Part shown: one piece after another, positions 50,686 to 61,100 of the stretch
How positions within the stretch are numbered: the first letter of the stretch is position 1
Layout of the letters: the number at the start of each line of letters is the position of its first letter
Source of the DNA: Oscillospiraceae bacterium
GTDB taxonomy: Bacteria; Bacillota; Clostridia; Oscillospirales; Acutalibacteraceae
Reading direction: 5' to 3'
Assembly: GCA_015066625.1 (NCBI GenBank)
Contig: SVOC01000001.1
Location: 62,001-126,000, forward strand
DNA: 64,000 bases
The notes under the pieces: model-generated
Databases searched by the model: none
Seen by the model: only the letters and a program-made list of their open reading frames with translations
What the model was told of the DNA's origin: nothing
Made by a program: the position numbers and the translations under genes

Positions 50686-52074
50686 ATGAAAAAAGTTAAG
50701 TCACTTCTTTCGCTTATTCTTGCAGTTCTTATGGTTGCAGGCTGCCTTGTAACAGCAGGTGCGGCAGAAGCAAGGGTTGAAACCGAAGCTAACAACACTG
50801 TTGCTGACGCAAACGAACTTGAAGTAGGCGAATCAATCACAGGTTTACTTGAAAAAGCAGACGATAAGGATTGCTTTGTATTTGAAACCGTTAAGGCAGG
50901 CAATGCAACTGTTAAGTTCACACACAGAAAGCTTTCAGCCGACGCAACATATTTCACTGTTACAATTAAGGACGCAAGTGAAAAGACAGTTGCAACATTC
51001 ACTTCGGCAGGCAACAGTGAAGAAGACAGTGCATCCTTCAGCGTAGCTGAAAAGGAAACATACTATGTTGTTGTTGAAGCAGGAACCGTTTCCGATTCAA
51101 CACTGGATTATACCGTTGCAGTATCGGTTGAAGCGGTTACATATTCAGAAGCAGAGCCCAACGATGAAGCATCAAAGGCTACTGCTCTCCAGTATTCACC
51201 CTCAGGCACACCCAAGGAGTATTACGGCTCAATAGGTGCAAATGATGTTGACTTCTATAAGTTCACAATCCCCGCAAACGGTGTAATCACCCTTTATCTC
51301 TATAACTATGCCGCAAACAAGGGCAACTACACCGCTACTCTCAATATGTATGTTGAAGAAAACGGTGTTCAGGTTCTTAAAGAAGTTACAGCTATTGAAA
51401 TTCTCGCAACAGAGGCCTCAAAGATCGGTGCAAGCGTTGGTCTTGCAAAGGGCGATTATTACCTTGTAGTCGAAGGTGTTGAAGGCAGCACCGGCAGCTA
51501 CAAGACAAGAGTTCTTTTCAGAGAAGTTGCAGACGCTGAAACCGAAATTAACGATGCAACCACATCTGCCGATGCGATTACAATCGGCAAAACATATAAG
51601 GCAACCCTTGATTCAAGCAATGATGTTGACTGCTTTAAGTTCACTGCACCTGCAAACAACAAGGGATACAACTTTGATTTCAAGTCAACAAACGCAGGTT
51701 CATGGAAATTTGAAATCCTCAATTCAGACAACGTAAAGGTTGTTGATGAAGTAAAGCTTAACGCTACCGACAGTGCAAAGACAGCCAAGGCTGAAACTCT
51801 TCCCCTTGCTGCAGGCACATACTATGTTAAGGTAACCGCAGGCGAGAACCACGACGAAGATATCTATGAGCTTAAAGTTACCGAAAAGACAGAAGCTCTC
51901 GATGACGGCAAAGAGGAAAACAAGAGCCTTATTGACCGCATCAAGGAGCTTGATTGGGGCGGTCTCTGGGGCAACTTCTCGGAATGGATCGGTGAAATTA
52001 ACTTCGGTGGTCTTATTTCAAGTATTGCTGCCAGCATCGCTAAGCTGTTTACATACTTTGGCTCATTGATCTGA
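50686..52074 (+). CDS. secreted protein with PPC-type beta-sandwich repeats
   Basis: A 462-residue exported protein. The signal peptide MKKVKSLLSLILAVLMVAGCLVTAGAAEA could be cleaved by signal peptidase I near residue 27; VAGC at 17-20 also fits a lipobox. Three pre-peptidase C-terminal-like domains follow (about 30-145, 150-280, 283-400), each opening with an E.N(D/N) consensus (VETEANNTVADA, SEAEPNDEASKA, AETEINDATTSA) and containing D(K/V)DC/DFYKF and YYVVV/YYLVVEG strands. A Lys/Glu linker leads to a C-terminal hydrophobic/amphipathic segment (FGGLISSIAASIAKLFTYFGSLI). There is no catalytic domain. Function is unknown, likely a surface or extracellular binding role. Confidence 0.85.
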   Translation: MKKVKSLLSLILAVLMVAGCLVTAGAAEARVETEANNTVADANELEVGESITGLLEKADDKDCFVFETVKAGNATVKFTHRKLSADATYFTVTIKDASEKTVATFTSAGNSEEDSASFSVAEKETYYVVVEAGTVSDSTLDYTVAVSVEAVTYSEAEPNDEASKATALQYSPSGTPKEYYGSIGANDVDFYKFTIPANGVITLYLYNYAANKGNYTATLNMYVEENGVQVLKEVTAIEILATEASKIGASVGLAKGDYYLVVEGVEGSTGSYKTRVLFREVADAETEINDATTSADAITIGKTYKATLDSSNDVDCFKFTAPANNKGYNFDFKSTNAGSWKFEILNSDNVKVVDEVKLNATDSAKTAKAETLPLAAGTYYVKVTAGENHDEDIYELKVTEKTEALDDGKEENKSLIDRIKELDWGGLWGNFSEWIGEINFGGLISSIAASIAKLFTYFGSLI

Positions 52075-52089
52075 TAAGGATTTAACAAA

Positions 52090-52116
52090 GGGGCTGCTCG
52101 CGGAGCAGCTCCTTTT
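52090..52116 (+). terminator. terminator of the PPC-domain protein gene
   Basis: GGGGCTGCTC and GAGCAGCTCC form a 10-bp stem with one G-U pair and a three-base loop, then a short T run. Confidence 0.82.
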
Positions 52117-52146
52117 AAGCATATAAATGATGATAGGAGAGGTCTT

Positions 52147-53361
52147 ATGGCATTTGATAAAAACTTCAAACCCGTTCTTCGCTTTCTTGTTGTAAGCGAT
52201 GTTCACTACGGTGACGAGCGTGAAGCGGAATACGAAAGAATGGAAAAGGCGATTAAAACAGCATATGAGCTCAGTGAAAAAGAAGAATATTCCAAGCTTG
52301 ATGCACTTTATGTTGTAGGCGATTTTTCAAAAAGAGGCACAGAAAAACAGATGTATGCCTTCAAAAATACTCTTGATGAATACCTCAAAGAAGGTACCGA
52401 AGCGGTTGTATCCCTTGCAAGCCACGAATTTATGGCCGACGGTGAAGAAAAAGCCCTTGAAAATTTCGGCAGAATTTTCGGCATGGAGCCCGATACACAT
52501 AAGGTTATCAACGGCTATCATTTTATTAGCGTCACGAGCACAAAGGGTTGTCATTTTGACGAAGCAAAGCAGGCTTGGGTTGCCGCAGAGCTTAAAAAAG
52601 CCGCTGCAGATGATCCCAGAAAGCCTATTTTCTTCTTCCAGCATCCCCATATTATGGGCACGGTATACGGCAGTGCAAACTGGGGCGAGGATGAGCTTAC
52701 CGCAATTCTGATGAACTACCCTCAGATTATCGATTTTTCGGGTCATTCCCACGCACCCATCAATGACCCCCGTTCAATTCATCAAAGGCATTTTACCTGC
52801 CTTGGCACAGGTACGCTCAGCTATTTTGAGCTTGATGAATTCGATAAGGCTTACGGCACCGTTCCTCCCAACGACAGCAACGCAGCGCAGATGCTTATTG
52901 TTGAAGCGGATGCGGATATGAGGGTAAGAGTTTATCCCTATGACCTTATCACTTCAAACTTCTTCCCCTTCACCTGGAAGATAGATTCCGCCTGGGATGT
53001 TGACTCATATCTCTACACCGACGCACGCTATAAGACAACGGATGCACCTTATTTTGAGCAGGATGCAAAGGCTGTTATTTCCGATGTGAAGGAAGACGGT
53101 TTTGCCGTTACATTTGACCAGGCAAAGATTGATAAAGAGTATGTTGATGATTACAATGTTATTGTAAAAAATATTGACGGTGTAACCGTGCACAACTCAA
53201 CCGTATGGAGCGAATATTATTTTTATGATATGCCCGATACCATTACCGTTGCCTTTGACGGCCTTGAAAAAGGCGGAGAATATCAGGTGTTTATTTATGC
53301 CAACAGCTTCTGGGATACACGTTGCGAAAAGCCCCTTGTGAGCGAAAAAATCAAGCTTTGA
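52147..53361 (+). CDS. calcineurin-like metallophosphoesterase
   Basis: A 404-residue protein with an N-terminal metallophosphoesterase domain. Metal ligands are visible as SDVH (D18, H20), VVGDFSKRG (D59), FFQHPH and FSGHSHAP. The usual GNH[D/E] motif is replaced by LASHEF (H93, E94), keeping the histidine but losing the asparagine that normally bridges metal and phosphate. The C-terminal 120 residues form an unknown beta-rich domain (EYQVFIYANSFWD). No signal peptide is seen, so it is probably cytosolic. The substrate is unknown; the Gly-Asn loss could mean altered activity. AGGAGAGG precedes the ATG. Confidence 0.85.
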   Translation: MAFDKNFKPVLRFLVVSDVHYGDEREAEYERMEKAIKTAYELSEKEEYSKLDALYVVGDFSKRGTEKQMYAFKNTLDEYLKEGTEAVVSLASHEFMADGEEKALENFGRIFGMEPDTHKVINGYHFISVTSTKGCHFDEAKQAWVAAELKKAAADDPRKPIFFFQHPHIMGTVYGSANWGEDELTAILMNYPQIIDFSGHSHAPINDPRSIHQRHFTCLGTGTLSYFELDEFDKAYGTVPPNDSNAAQMLIVEADADMRVRVYPYDLITSNFFPFTWKIDSAWDVDSYLYTDARYKTTDAPYFEQDAKAVISDVKEDGFAVTFDQAKIDKEYVDDYNVIVKNIDGVTVHNSTVWSEYYFYDMPDTITVAFDGLEKGGEYQVFIYANSFWDTRCEKPLVSEKIKL

Positions 53362-53382
53362 TTTTTGTATAATTTAACCGTT

Positions 53383-53428
53383 TCAAGCATATTTGAGATT
53401 TTTTCTTGAATATGCTTGATTTTTTTTC
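53383..53428 (+). terminator. long-stem terminator
   Basis: A stem of about 16 bp starting TCAAGCATAT...ATATGCTTGA, A+T-rich inside, followed by eight or nine T residues. Confidence 0.9.
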
Positions 53429-53515
53429 GTTTATGGTTTAGAATACAGGATGATAAAATAGGTTTACTATGAAAAAGTGTCACTAAAATAAGAATTTCCA
53501 GAGGAAGGTGATGTA

Positions 53516-55012
53516 ATGTCAGAGGATGCAAAAACCGTTCCGGCACCTGAAACAAACGACGATTCAGTCCAACGACACGTTGATCAGCAGACCAAACTTT
53601 ACCTCAGCCCGAAGCATTACGTAGCTTATATTTTATCGGGTTTCGGCGATACAAACTGGAATTCATTCAGTAAAAGACTGTTCTTTTTTGCAACAACATT
53701 CCTCGGCATAAAACCGTCAACATGGGGCGTTGCAGAGTCGGTAAGTATATTTATAGACACCATTGACAACGCGATTTCGGGTCTTATTATTGACCGGACA
53801 CGAACCCGTTGGGGCAGGGTGCGTCCTTATATTCTTCTGACCTTGCCGTTCTGGTTTTTCTCGGCGTTCACGCCCTGGATTCTGCCCGGCGGAATGTCGC
53901 AGACAGCGCTTCTTGTATGGTTTTTTGCCTTCAACTATGTGGGCTCAATCGCCAACTCATTTTATAACACGAGCTATCAGATTCTGCTCTATAACATAAC
54001 CCCCAATGTAGGCGAAAGAAACAGACTCATAGCCACCGATGCCTATGCAGACCTCACGGGTGTGTGGCTGCCCTCTCTGTTTCCGATTTTCGTTGATTTG
54101 CTTAAAGTTCCCACCAGATATGTCTATATGGGCGGTGCATTTTTCTTCATCGCCTGCGTATTGATTTTCAGAACCTACGGCTTCTTTGCACTCAAAGAAA
54201 GAATGCCTTTGGCGTCACGAGATGAAATGAAGCAGATGGGTCTTATTGAAACCCTCAAAACCGTGGGTACCTGCCGACCTATGTGGGTTCTTCTTGTGAA
54301 GAATTTTTTTGCGGTCGGCAAAAGCACGGGTACAATGGTTGAAGATTTCTTCTGGCTCAACTGCATGGGCAAGCTTTCAGTCGGAACCGTTGCAGGTCTT
54401 TTTACCGGTCTTCCCAGCTATTTTGTTCTTCCCCTTGCACCCAAGCTTACAAGAAAATTCGGTCTGCGCAATCTTGCGGCAGGCAGTTATATGTTCTGCG
54501 GTGCCTGTTACTTCATAATGTGGCTTGTGGGCTACAAGCCCTTCGGTGAGGACCATTTTATTCTCAATGTTGTGTGGATAGTAATCGCACTTACCTTCTG
54601 CGGTTCTCTCAACAGTATTCAGAGATATTGCAGCACGGCTCTCAACGGTGATCTTTATGACTATGTTGAGTGGAAATCCGGTGTGCGCAACGAGGCAACA
54701 ATCACAGCCGCCACCGAATATTTCAAAGTGCTTTCAAATATTGCCGCAAAGCTTATCAGTGCGGCGGCAATCGGCGCAATTCACTATGTACCCCTTTTCA
54801 ATGCCAACGGCATCAACATTCCCCAGACTGACCCCGGTATGCTGGCGGGCATCTGGACTGTATTTGCCCTTGCTCCCGCAATCGGCAGATTTATGAAGGG
54901 CGTAACCCTTCTCTTCTTCAATGTTCACGGAAAGACAAGAGACACAATGATGTATGAGCTTGCAAAAATCCGTGCTTCAAAAGTGATTGATTCAGGCTCA
55001 TCTGAACAATAA
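53516..55012 (+). CDS. MFS transporter, GPH (glycoside-pentoside-hexuronide) family
   Basis: A 498-residue polytopic symporter with about 12 membrane helices. GPH/MelB-like features are the early FGDTNWNSFSKRLFFF segment, the D(T)IDNAISGLIIDRTRTRWGRVRPYILL loop with the conserved aspartates and RWGR.RP motif, and DLYDYVEWKSGVRNEA near 390, a cytoplasmic loop typical of the family. It would import a glycoside or sugar acid with a cation. The 30-residue N-terminus is hydrophilic. GGAAGGTG precedes the ATG. Its substrate cannot be read from sequence. No clear terminator follows. Confidence 0.9.
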   Translation: MSEDAKTVPAPETNDDSVQRHVDQQTKLYLSPKHYVAYILSGFGDTNWNSFSKRLFFFATTFLGIKPSTWGVAESVSIFIDTIDNAISGLIIDRTRTRWGRVRPYILLTLPFWFFSAFTPWILPGGMSQTALLVWFFAFNYVGSIANSFYNTSYQILLYNITPNVGERNRLIATDAYADLTGVWLPSLFPIFVDLLKVPTRYVYMGGAFFFIACVLIFRTYGFFALKERMPLASRDEMKQMGLIETLKTVGTCRPMWVLLVKNFFAVGKSTGTMVEDFFWLNCMGKLSVGTVAGLFTGLPSYFVLPLAPKLTRKFGLRNLAAGSYMFCGACYFIMWLVGYKPFGEDHFILNVVWIVIALTFCGSLNSIQRYCSTALNGDLYDYVEWKSGVRNEATITAATEYFKVLSNIAAKLISAAAIGAIHYVPLFNANGINIPQTDPGMLAGIWTVFALAPAIGRFMKGVTLLFFNVHGKTRDTMMYELAKIRASKVIDSGSSEQ

Positions 55013-55078
55013 ACACCTTTTAAATTTGTTTTCGGACATTCCGACTGTATTATATATAATAAAAATATAAAAATATAC

Positions 55079-55107
55079 TTGAAATTCCGGGAGCATTATG
55101 ATAAAAT
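55079..55107 (+). promoter_or_regulatory. promoter of the giant repeat protein gene
   Basis: TTGAAA (55079-55084), 17-base spacer, TAAAAT (55102-55107) preceded by TATGA. The leader to the ATG at 55168 is about 55 bases and contains a small GCTTG/CAAGC stem just before the AAGGAGG site. Confidence 0.78.
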
Positions 55108-55167
55108 AATCTGTACTATATGAAAGTGTCGCTTGTCGGCTTTCAAGCACTAAGGAGGAAAAAGCAT

Positions 55168-58100
55168 ATGACACACCTTAAGAAATCATTGGCAATGCTT
55201 CTCGCAATTGTCATGATTTTCAGTTCTATGTCGGTTGCCGCTTCTGCAGCATTTGACCCCAAGGTTGACGGTGGTTTCAATCTTGATTTCCAGGTCAAGT
55301 TTTTCCGTATGGAAAGAAATGAAGACGGTTTTATCATCGACAAGGACGGCAACGTAGTAGGAGATGAAAACGATAACATCCCTGATTATGTTTACGTTGA
55401 CGAAGATGTTAACTGGATCGAAACAGACAGAGCTAAACCCGGTGAGCACGTAAAGGCAAGGGTTTATATCGGAACAGATTTCTACACCTATTCCGCCAAT
55501 ATGGCTCTTCTTTTTGATTCAAGATATCTGGACAACCCTCTGTTCACAGACGGCGGACGCAGAGAGCTTGTTACAAACAGCAGATATATGAACAGAACCG
55601 TTACTCTTAAAGTAGACAGCGCAGGCTGGTATTCTGACGAAACTCAGTTCAGCCAGTATGTGAACGAGGACGGTACACTTGTTGACAGAGGCATTATCAA
55701 TTCAACATACTTCAACGATTATGACCTCATTGCAAACTCGATTACAATCAAAACAAAGTCAAACACAACAACCCTTATGGATATCAGCCAGTGGGCGGTT
55801 GAATATGACCTTGAGGTTTATGATAACGAGCTTACAAGAACCGTAAATACCGAAGGTACTGCACGAGTTCCCGCTGAACTTGCGGCTTCAACAAAAACCG
55901 GTTTCCCCATGTTCATCAGCTTCCCCAAGGGCGAAGCAGGAACAAGCTCCGCAGCTCAGATGTATGACTGGGATGCAAAAGTAACATCTCCCGCAGGTAA
56001 GGTTACAACAACATCAAAGATTGTTCTTAATGCAAACGGCGGTTACTTTGCAGAGGGCGATGAATATGTTCTTACAAAGGACCTTCCCGGCATCGTCGGT
56101 GACGGCATCAAGGGTCTCGGTGCACACGAACCCAAGAAGTCTGATTACAATTTTGCAGGTTGGTCAAAGGTTGCAGTTCCCGCAGACGGTAAGTTCACAG
56201 ATGAAATCAAAGCAGCTCTCAAACTTACAGACGAAGATGAAACAGCTCAGGGCGGTTATCTTACAGAAGCACAGATTAATGCTCTTTGCCTCAGCGAAGC
56301 AGATATTGCTTCTTACGAGTATGGCTACGAAGATGATACTCTCTATGCTGTATGGAAGCCTGCACAGGAAGGCGACAACTTCTACACCTACCGGGTGTTC
56401 TATATGCTTACTGACGGAACCTATTCGGCTACTCCCGATTTCACTCAGGAAATCCCTGCAGCAAACGGTTCCACAGCTACTCTTCCTAAGACTCCCGTTG
56501 AAGGCTACACATTAGACCTTGAAGCCAGCGACGTCACAATCACCGTAAAAGGTGACAAATCCTCAGTGCTTAATGCTTACTATGCAAGAAATAAATATTC
56601 CGTAAACTACAGTTATGTTGATAACTCAGGCGTAACTCAGGTTCAGACTCACGAAGTTTTCTACGGAGCAGAAGTTCCCGCTTTCGATACAACCGAGCTT
56701 CCCACAGGTATTCCTGTCAAGGAAGGCTACACATTCGAAGGCTGGGAAACAGAAGACGGTCTTTCGGTTCCCAAGAAAATGCCCATCGGAAATGTAGAGC
56801 TTGTTCCCGTTTACAAAATCAAGACGGTTACATTCATCTTTGATGCACTCCAGGGCGGTACATTTGAATCAAACGGCGAAAGAACATATTCATTTGTCTA
56901 CAACTACGGCGATGTACCTGCTGAATTCACGGAAGTGCCCGTATTCCCGGGCAAGGAATTCATTGGCTGGAGCGAAGAATTCCCTGAAAAGGCAACAAGC
57001 GATATCACTTTCGAGGCAGATTACACCGATATCGAATACTACGTAACCTTTATGGATGGCAACGAAGTTGTTGATAAGTTCCCCGCATACTACGGTGATG
57101 TTATCTTCGCTTCAGATGTTCCCGACGGTTACACGGAAGATGAGTCCTGGTACATTCAGAACGAAGACGGATCAAAGACAGTTGTTGAATTCCCCTACAC
57201 CGTAACGGGTGATGTAGTTCTCAACGCTATGGATTCAGCGGATGTATTTGATGCAGAGTTCTATGTTGACGGCGAGCTTTACAAAGCTGTTCCCACTGCT
57301 TTCGACGAGCAGATTGTTGCTCCCGAAGCACCCGAAAAAGAAGGCTACACCTTTGTGATGTGGGATCCCGAAGTCAGCATCATGGACGAAGAAGGCAAGA
57401 GATTTGATGCTGTTTACGAAATCAAGGAAACAAAGATTACTTTTGTTGATACAGGTAAGACAGTTATTGACCCCATCGTCGGCAAATATAATTCAGATAT
57501 AACAACAGTTGTACCCGCTCCCGAAAAGGACGGTTATACATTCAAGGGCTGGAACACTCCCGTTCCCTCAAAGATGCCTGCGGAAGACCTTGAAATCACC
57601 GCAATCTGGGCAAAGAACACCTATTCAATCAGATTTGAAAACCACGACGGTTCACTTATTGATGTTGTAACAGGTGAATTTGAATCAAAAGTAACTGCTC
57701 CCGCACTTCCCAAGGAAGCCGGCTACACATACGAGTGGGATAAAACAGTTCCCGAAACAATGCCTGCCGAGAATATGACTATCGAGGCAGTACGCACACC
57801 CATCAAATATTCAATCACATTCAATACAAACGGCGGCGTTCCCGAAGCAATCGAAGCTATTGAGAATGTAGACTGCGGTGCACCCCTTACCGCTCCCAAA
57901 GCACCCGAGAAGGAAGGCTTTGAATTCGGCGGCTGGGCACTTGCAACAGAGCCCACAGTTCCCGTAGATTTCCCCGAAACAATGCCCGCAGGCGGTCTTG
58001 ATCTTATTGCAATCTGGAACACAACCAAGCACGATGCATATTTCAACGCTAACGGCGGTAAGTTTGCAGACGGTAAGACACTCAGCATTGTAAAGGGTGT

Positions 58101-61100
58101 TGAATACGGAGCATCAATCACACCTCCCGCAGCTCCCACAAGAGAAGGCTACACCTTCGAAGGTTGGTCACCTGTTCCCGATGCAATGGTAAACGAAGAT
58201 ATGTACTTCGATGCAGTGTGGACCCCCGTTTCGGTTGAACCCGATGAAGGCGTAGAGTATATTATTAATGTAATAACCATCAATCCTGCTGACGGCTCCG
58301 AAATCACAACTCAGGTTGCAACAGGCAGCGTTGAAGAAGGCAGCACAGTTGAAGTAATCCACAAGGGTGAAACAGCAACCGCTGACCACAGCTACACATT
58401 TGAAGAGCTTATCGATTCAGTAAGCAACGTTCTTGATGAAGACAGAACAACAGAAACAAAGATTACCGTAACCAAGAACGGTGAAAATGTTATCAACGTT
58501 TACTGCAAGCTTGCAGAGGTAACCGTAACCTTCCTTGCAAACGGCGGTAAGTTTGCAGACGGTTCAGATAAGATTGTTGTAAGCGGTAAGTACGGCGAAG
58601 AAATCGAAGTTCCCGCAGACCCCGCAAGAACAGGCTATAAGTTTGTTGAATGGGACAAGGATGCTGAAGGCGCAACCTTCACAACCGACGATACCTTTGT
58701 TGCACAGTGGGAAGAAGAAACCTACTATGCAATCTTCAACATCAACGGTGAGGAGTTCACAAGGGTTCCGTACAAGTTCGGTGAAAAGATTGAGGCTCCC
58801 GCATATACTCCCGCAGAGGACGAAACATTCAGCGGTTGGGATATTCCCGTAAATACAGTTATGGGCCCCGGCGATATGACATTTGACGCTGAGCTCACAG
58901 TTAACGAATACACCCTTACCTACAGCTACTCATCAGCACCTGCAGGTGCACAGCTTCCCGCAGCTTCAACAGGTCTCTTCTACGGCGATACAATTGAGCT
59001 TGCAGCTGCAACCGTGGTAGAAGGCTACACCTTCAACGGCTGGGTATATGACGGTGTAACATACGGCGAGGGCGAAGATTTCACAATGCCCAACGGCGAT
59101 GTAACAGTAGTCGGCTCATACACAGCAAACGAATACACGATCGATTATGTAACAGGCTTTGACGATGTTGAAGTACCCGAAGGTACAACAGAATCAGCAA
59201 CAGTAGGCACAGTATTCGAACTTCCCGTTCTCAGCAAGGACGGCTACGAGTTCAAGGGCTGGAAAAACGGTGATGTAAGCTACGCACCCGGTGCAAGCTT
59301 CACAATGCCTGCAGACGAAGTTGAGCTTGAAGCGATCTGGGAAGAAATCCCTGCAGATCCCGATGAATACACATACAGCTATTCATGGACCGGCGATATT
59401 CCTGCAGAAGCAACTCTTCCCGAAGGTGACACGGTTCCCGAAGGAACAACCGTTACGGTTGCAGATGTTCCCGTTGTTGACGGCTACACCTTCAACGGCT
59501 GGATTTATAACGGCAGACTTACCGAGAGCTTTGTAATGCCCGGTAACGATGTAACAATTACCGGTGAATGGACAAAGGATCCCGTTCCTGCAGCAAAATA
59601 TGACCTTACAGTTGATGCAAACGGCGGTACATTCGCAAACGGTGCAGAAGTTTACACTGCACAGCTTGAAGAAGGTCAGACCGTTACCGTTCCCGCAGGT
59701 CCCACATATGAGGGCTTCAAGTTTATGGGTTGGGTTGATGCTGACGGCAATGCAACAAGCATTCCCGGCACAATGCCTGCAAATGCGGTAAGCATTAAGG
59801 CTGAATGGTCAGAGCTTTACGATATCACCTTCATTGTTGACGATGAAACCTATGAAACAGTAACAGACGCAGGTATCAAAGGCGATGCACTTCCCGTTCC
59901 CCAGAAGGGTGAACCCACCAAGGAAGGCTTCACATTCGGCGGCTGGGCTGATAAGGACGGCAAGATCGTAACAACAATTCCCGAAGGCGATGCAGTTCTC
60001 GATGCAGTATGGGTTCCCGTTGATCCCACACTCTATACTATTAAATACTATGACGGCTCAACTCTCCTCAAAACAGAGCAGTATGAAGCTGGTGCAGATA
60101 TCGCAGAGTTTGCTCCCGAAGCTAAGGAAGGCTATACCTTCAACGGCTGGACAGATATGCCTGAAGACAAGAAGATGCCTGAAAAAGACCTTGTTGTTCA
60201 TGCAGACTGGTCAGCAAACAAGAATGATATCACACTCAATGCAGGCGAAGGTGAATTTGCTGACGGTACATCAGTGTTCACAGAAACCGGTGTTGAATAT
60301 GGCGAAAAGCTTTCGGGTATTGTTCCTGCAGAGCCCACGAGAGAAGGCTACACCTTCACAGGTTGGGTTGATGCTCAGGGCAATCCTGCAACAATTCCCA
60401 CAACAATGCCCAATGCTCCCATTGACCTTACAGCAACATGGGAAATCAAGTCAGCAACAGTGACATTTGACGCAGGCGAAGGTTCATTCGCAGACGGTAC
60501 TTCAAAGGCTACCGCAAGCGGCAATTACGGCACTGATATTACACTTCCCGCAGAGCCCACAAGAGACGGCTTCAACTTCAAGGGTTGGTCAGGTCTTCCT
60601 GAGGACGGCAAGATTCCTGCAAAGGATATCACCGTAACAGCTATCTGGGAAGCTAAGCCTGAAACCAAGACATATAAACTTATAATTGATGCTGCAGGCG
60701 GTACAGTAAACGGCGAAGCAAAGATTGAAAAGACTCTTAAAGAAGGCGAAGCAATCGGCAATATTGCTGAACCTGTAAGAGAAGGCTATAAGTTCACAGG
60801 TTGGGATAAGGAAATTCCCGATACAATGCCTGCAAACGACCTTACTGTTACAGCTACATGGGAAGCACTCGCTGCACCCACACATACAGTAACTTACTAC
60901 CTCAACAAGGGTGACTCAACACCTTACGCAACAAAGACCTTTGAAGAGGGCGAAACAATGGTTCATCCCGTTCCCGAAGCAACAGGTGTTGTATTCAAGA
61001 ACGAATGGGTAGATGCAGAAGGCAACGCACTTCCCGCAACAATGGGTAACAGTGATCTTGTTGCCTACGCAGTAATCGACCATCTCGTATCATACAAGGC

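Noticed and set aside
55020..55060. Terminator after the GPH transporter gene
   Set aside because: Only a short TCGG/CCGA stem is present without a T run, so I cannot support a terminator there.
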